A DNA stretch of 40,739 nucleotides, taken from contig URUI01000009.1 in NCBI GenBank assembly GCA_900551015.1, forward strand, positions 1-40,739, given 5' to 3'. Below are positions 39,719 through 40,739 of the stretch, piece by piece; position 1 is the first letter of the stretch, and the number at the start of each line of letters is the position of its first letter. Below the pieces are notes generated by a model, which saw only the letters and a list, made by a program, of their open reading frames with translations, ran no database searches and was not told the DNA's origin. Source of the stretch: an uncultured Collinsella sp. (GTDB lineage: Bacteria; Actinomycetota; Coriobacteriia; Coriobacteriales; Coriobacteriaceae). The position numbers and the translations under genes are program-made.

Positions 39719-40654
39719 ATGATTCTGACCGTTACCATGAACCCGTCGATTGATACGCGCTATCAGCTCGACAAGCTGGTCATTGACGACGTTAACCGCG
39801 TCACGCCCGAAAAGACCGCTGGCGGTAAGGGCCTCAACGTGAGCCGTGTGCTGCTGCAACTGGGAGACGACGTGCTCGCGACTGGTCTGCTTGGCGGCCA
39901 CATGGGTGCCTATATGGCCGAGCTTATGGATGCCGACGGCGTCAAGAACGACTTTGTGCCCATCGCCGGTGAGACGCGCATTTGCCTGAATATTCTGCAC
40001 GAGGGTAATCAGACGGAGCTGCTGGAGAGCGGCCCGCAGATCGCCCCGGCCGAGCTCGAGGCCTTTACGGCCAAGTTCGCCGAGCTTGCAGCGAAGGCGG
40101 ACGTTGTGACGCTTTCGGGCTCGCTGCCGCGTGGCGTCGATGCCGGCTACTATGCCGAGCTCGTTAAGATCGCCGAGGAGGCGGGCGCCAAGGTGCTGCT
40201 CGACACCTCGGGTGCATCGCTGGAGGCTGCGCTGGAGTCCGACGCTAAGCCTGAGCTCGTAAAACCCAACCTGACCGAGATTAACGGCCTGCTGGGTACG
40301 TCCTTTACGACCGATGATGTCGATGCCCTGCGCGAGGCGCTCGCCGCCGATAGCCGTTTTGCCGGTATTCCCTGGGTTGTCGTTTCGATGGGCGCTGCCG
40401 GTTCGGTGGGCTTCCATGAGGGTCGCGCGTTCCGCGCCAAGACGCCCGCGATTGCGGCTGTGAACGCGACGGGTTCCGGTGACTCGACCATCGCCGGCTT
40501 TGCGCATGCGATTGCTGCTGGTGCCGACGACGTCACGGTGCTCAAGACCGCCAATACCTGTGGCAAGCTCAACGCCATGGATCCCAAGACCGGCCACCTG
40601 GTCATGGACCGCTGGGACGAGATCTACAGCAACGTTGTCGTGACTGAACTGTAG
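39719..40654 (+). CDS. lacC: Tagatose-6-phosphate kinase, copy 2 (PfkB family)
   Basis: The 311-residue kinase is highly similar to copy 1 at 12939 and has the same length. It starts MILTVTMNPSIDTRYQLDKL, with GGKGLNVSRVLLQLGDD and NATGSGDSTIAGFAHAIAAGADD carrying the catalytic Asp. The ATG at 39719 has AGGAG 8 nt upstream; the frame extension to 39680 is rejected. In the lacABXC order it would act on LacAB product, whereas copy 1 near agaS would act on the GalNAc route; both could be interchangeable. The expected next gene, tagatose-bisphosphate aldolase, is outside the window. Confidence 0.9.
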   Translation: MILTVTMNPSIDTRYQLDKLVIDDVNRVTPEKTAGGKGLNVSRVLLQLGDDVLATGLLGGHMGAYMAELMDADGVKNDFVPIAGETRICLNILHEGNQTELLESGPQIAPAELEAFTAKFAELAAKADVVTLSGSLPRGVDAGYYAELVKIAEEAGAKVLLDTSGASLEAALESDAKPELVKPNLTEINGLLGTSFTTDDVDALREALAADSRFAGIPWVVVSMGAAGSVGFHEGRAFRAKTPAIAAVNATGSGDSTIAGFAHAIAAGADDVTVLKTANTCGKLNAMDPKTGHLVMDRWDEIYSNVVVTEL

Positions 40655-40655
40655 G

Positions 40656-40739
40656 GTTACGGCGTTTTACCAAACGCCGTAACGGCTCGACGCTGCAAAC
40701 GCCCCTAAGCGGCAATCTGACGTTCAATCGTCGGGCATG
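40656..40739 (+). ncRNA. Candidate structured RNA element after lacC copy 2 (cut by window end)
   Basis: Hairpin 1 is GTTACGGCGTTT (40656-40667)-TACC-AAACGCCGTAAC (40672-40683), a perfect 12-bp stem. GACGCTGC and GCGGCAATCTG follow, ending in GGGCATG at the window edge. It matches 38411-38496 in order and spacing. No T-run follows the stem, so it is not an ordinary terminator. Confidence 0.5.

Noticed and set aside
39062..40597. 511-codon open frame on the minus strand
   Set aside because: Antisense to lacX and lacC copy 2, both of which have full family motifs and ribosome binding sites. The same shadow occurs opposite copy 1.
40656..40683. Terminator after lacC copy 2
   Set aside because: The 12-bp stem is perfect but is followed by GGCTCGACGC, not a T-run, and it is part of a longer element shared with 38411-38496.

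Overview
The window is 40.7 kb of GC-rich bacterial DNA with short, well spaced operons, strong GGAGG-type ribosome binding sites and intrinsic terminators. Gene content and protein flavour (lactose-family PTS modules, tagatose-6-phosphate pathway, GalNAc PTS, AgaS, DUF2975/YozG pair) suggest a gut actinobacterium of the Coriobacteriia, most likely Collinsella or a close relative. That assignment is inference from style and content; no database search was run.

Layout. 1-3.8 kb holds housekeeping and unknown genes: a cut-off conserved gene, an NAD-type isocitrate dehydrogenase, a membrane-anchored protein, and a DUF2975/XRE pair. 4.0-11.2 kb is an amino-sugar locus: a long regulatory region, a mannose-family PTS (IIA, a YajC-like protein, IIB, IIC, IID), a GntR/UTRA repressor, AgaS and NagA. 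11.3-14.7 kb holds a flavodoxin-like protein, lacX, lacC, a 43-codon remnant of a second nagA, and a YhcH-family gene. 14.7-20.5 kb is a mixed stretch: two unknown genes, tRNA-Thr(CGT), an orphan PTS IIB that has lost its phospho-histidine, galM, a DeoR regulator and a Fic protein under a very large palindrome. 20.6-35.2 kb is a threefold repeat of one module: a LacI repressor transcribed away from a lactose-family EIIBC plus a GH1 6-phospho-glycosidase. 35.4-40.7 kb holds the single IIA-Lac (lacF), a membrane protein, lacA, lacB, a second lacX and a second lacC. The window ends just after lacC, where an aldolase gene would be expected but is not seen.

How it works together. The mannose-family PTS would bring in GalNAc (or a related amino sugar) as the 6-phosphate. 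NagA deacetylates it and AgaS converts galactosamine-6-phosphate to tagatose-6-phosphate. The three EIIBC permeases, presumably all fed by one LacF, bring in lactose or other beta-galactosides as 6-phosphates. The three GH1 enzymes cleave these, and LacAB turns galactose-6-phosphate into tagatose-6-phosphate. Both routes meet at LacC, present twice. The tagatose-1,6-bisphosphate aldolase must lie elsewhere.

The most interesting signals are non-coding. (1) A direct repeat T(G/A)AACGGT spaced exactly 21 nt occurs upstream of almost every sugar transcription unit. (2) Three related but diverged LacI-type operators each sit beside their own regulator. (3) A ~50-65 nt palindromic intergenic element is present six times. 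(4) A covarying structured element occurs after lacB and after the second lacC. (5) A perfect 32-bp inverted repeat made of four evenly spaced half-sites lies in the fic promoter. (6) An orphan IIB protein has His17 replaced by Tyr.
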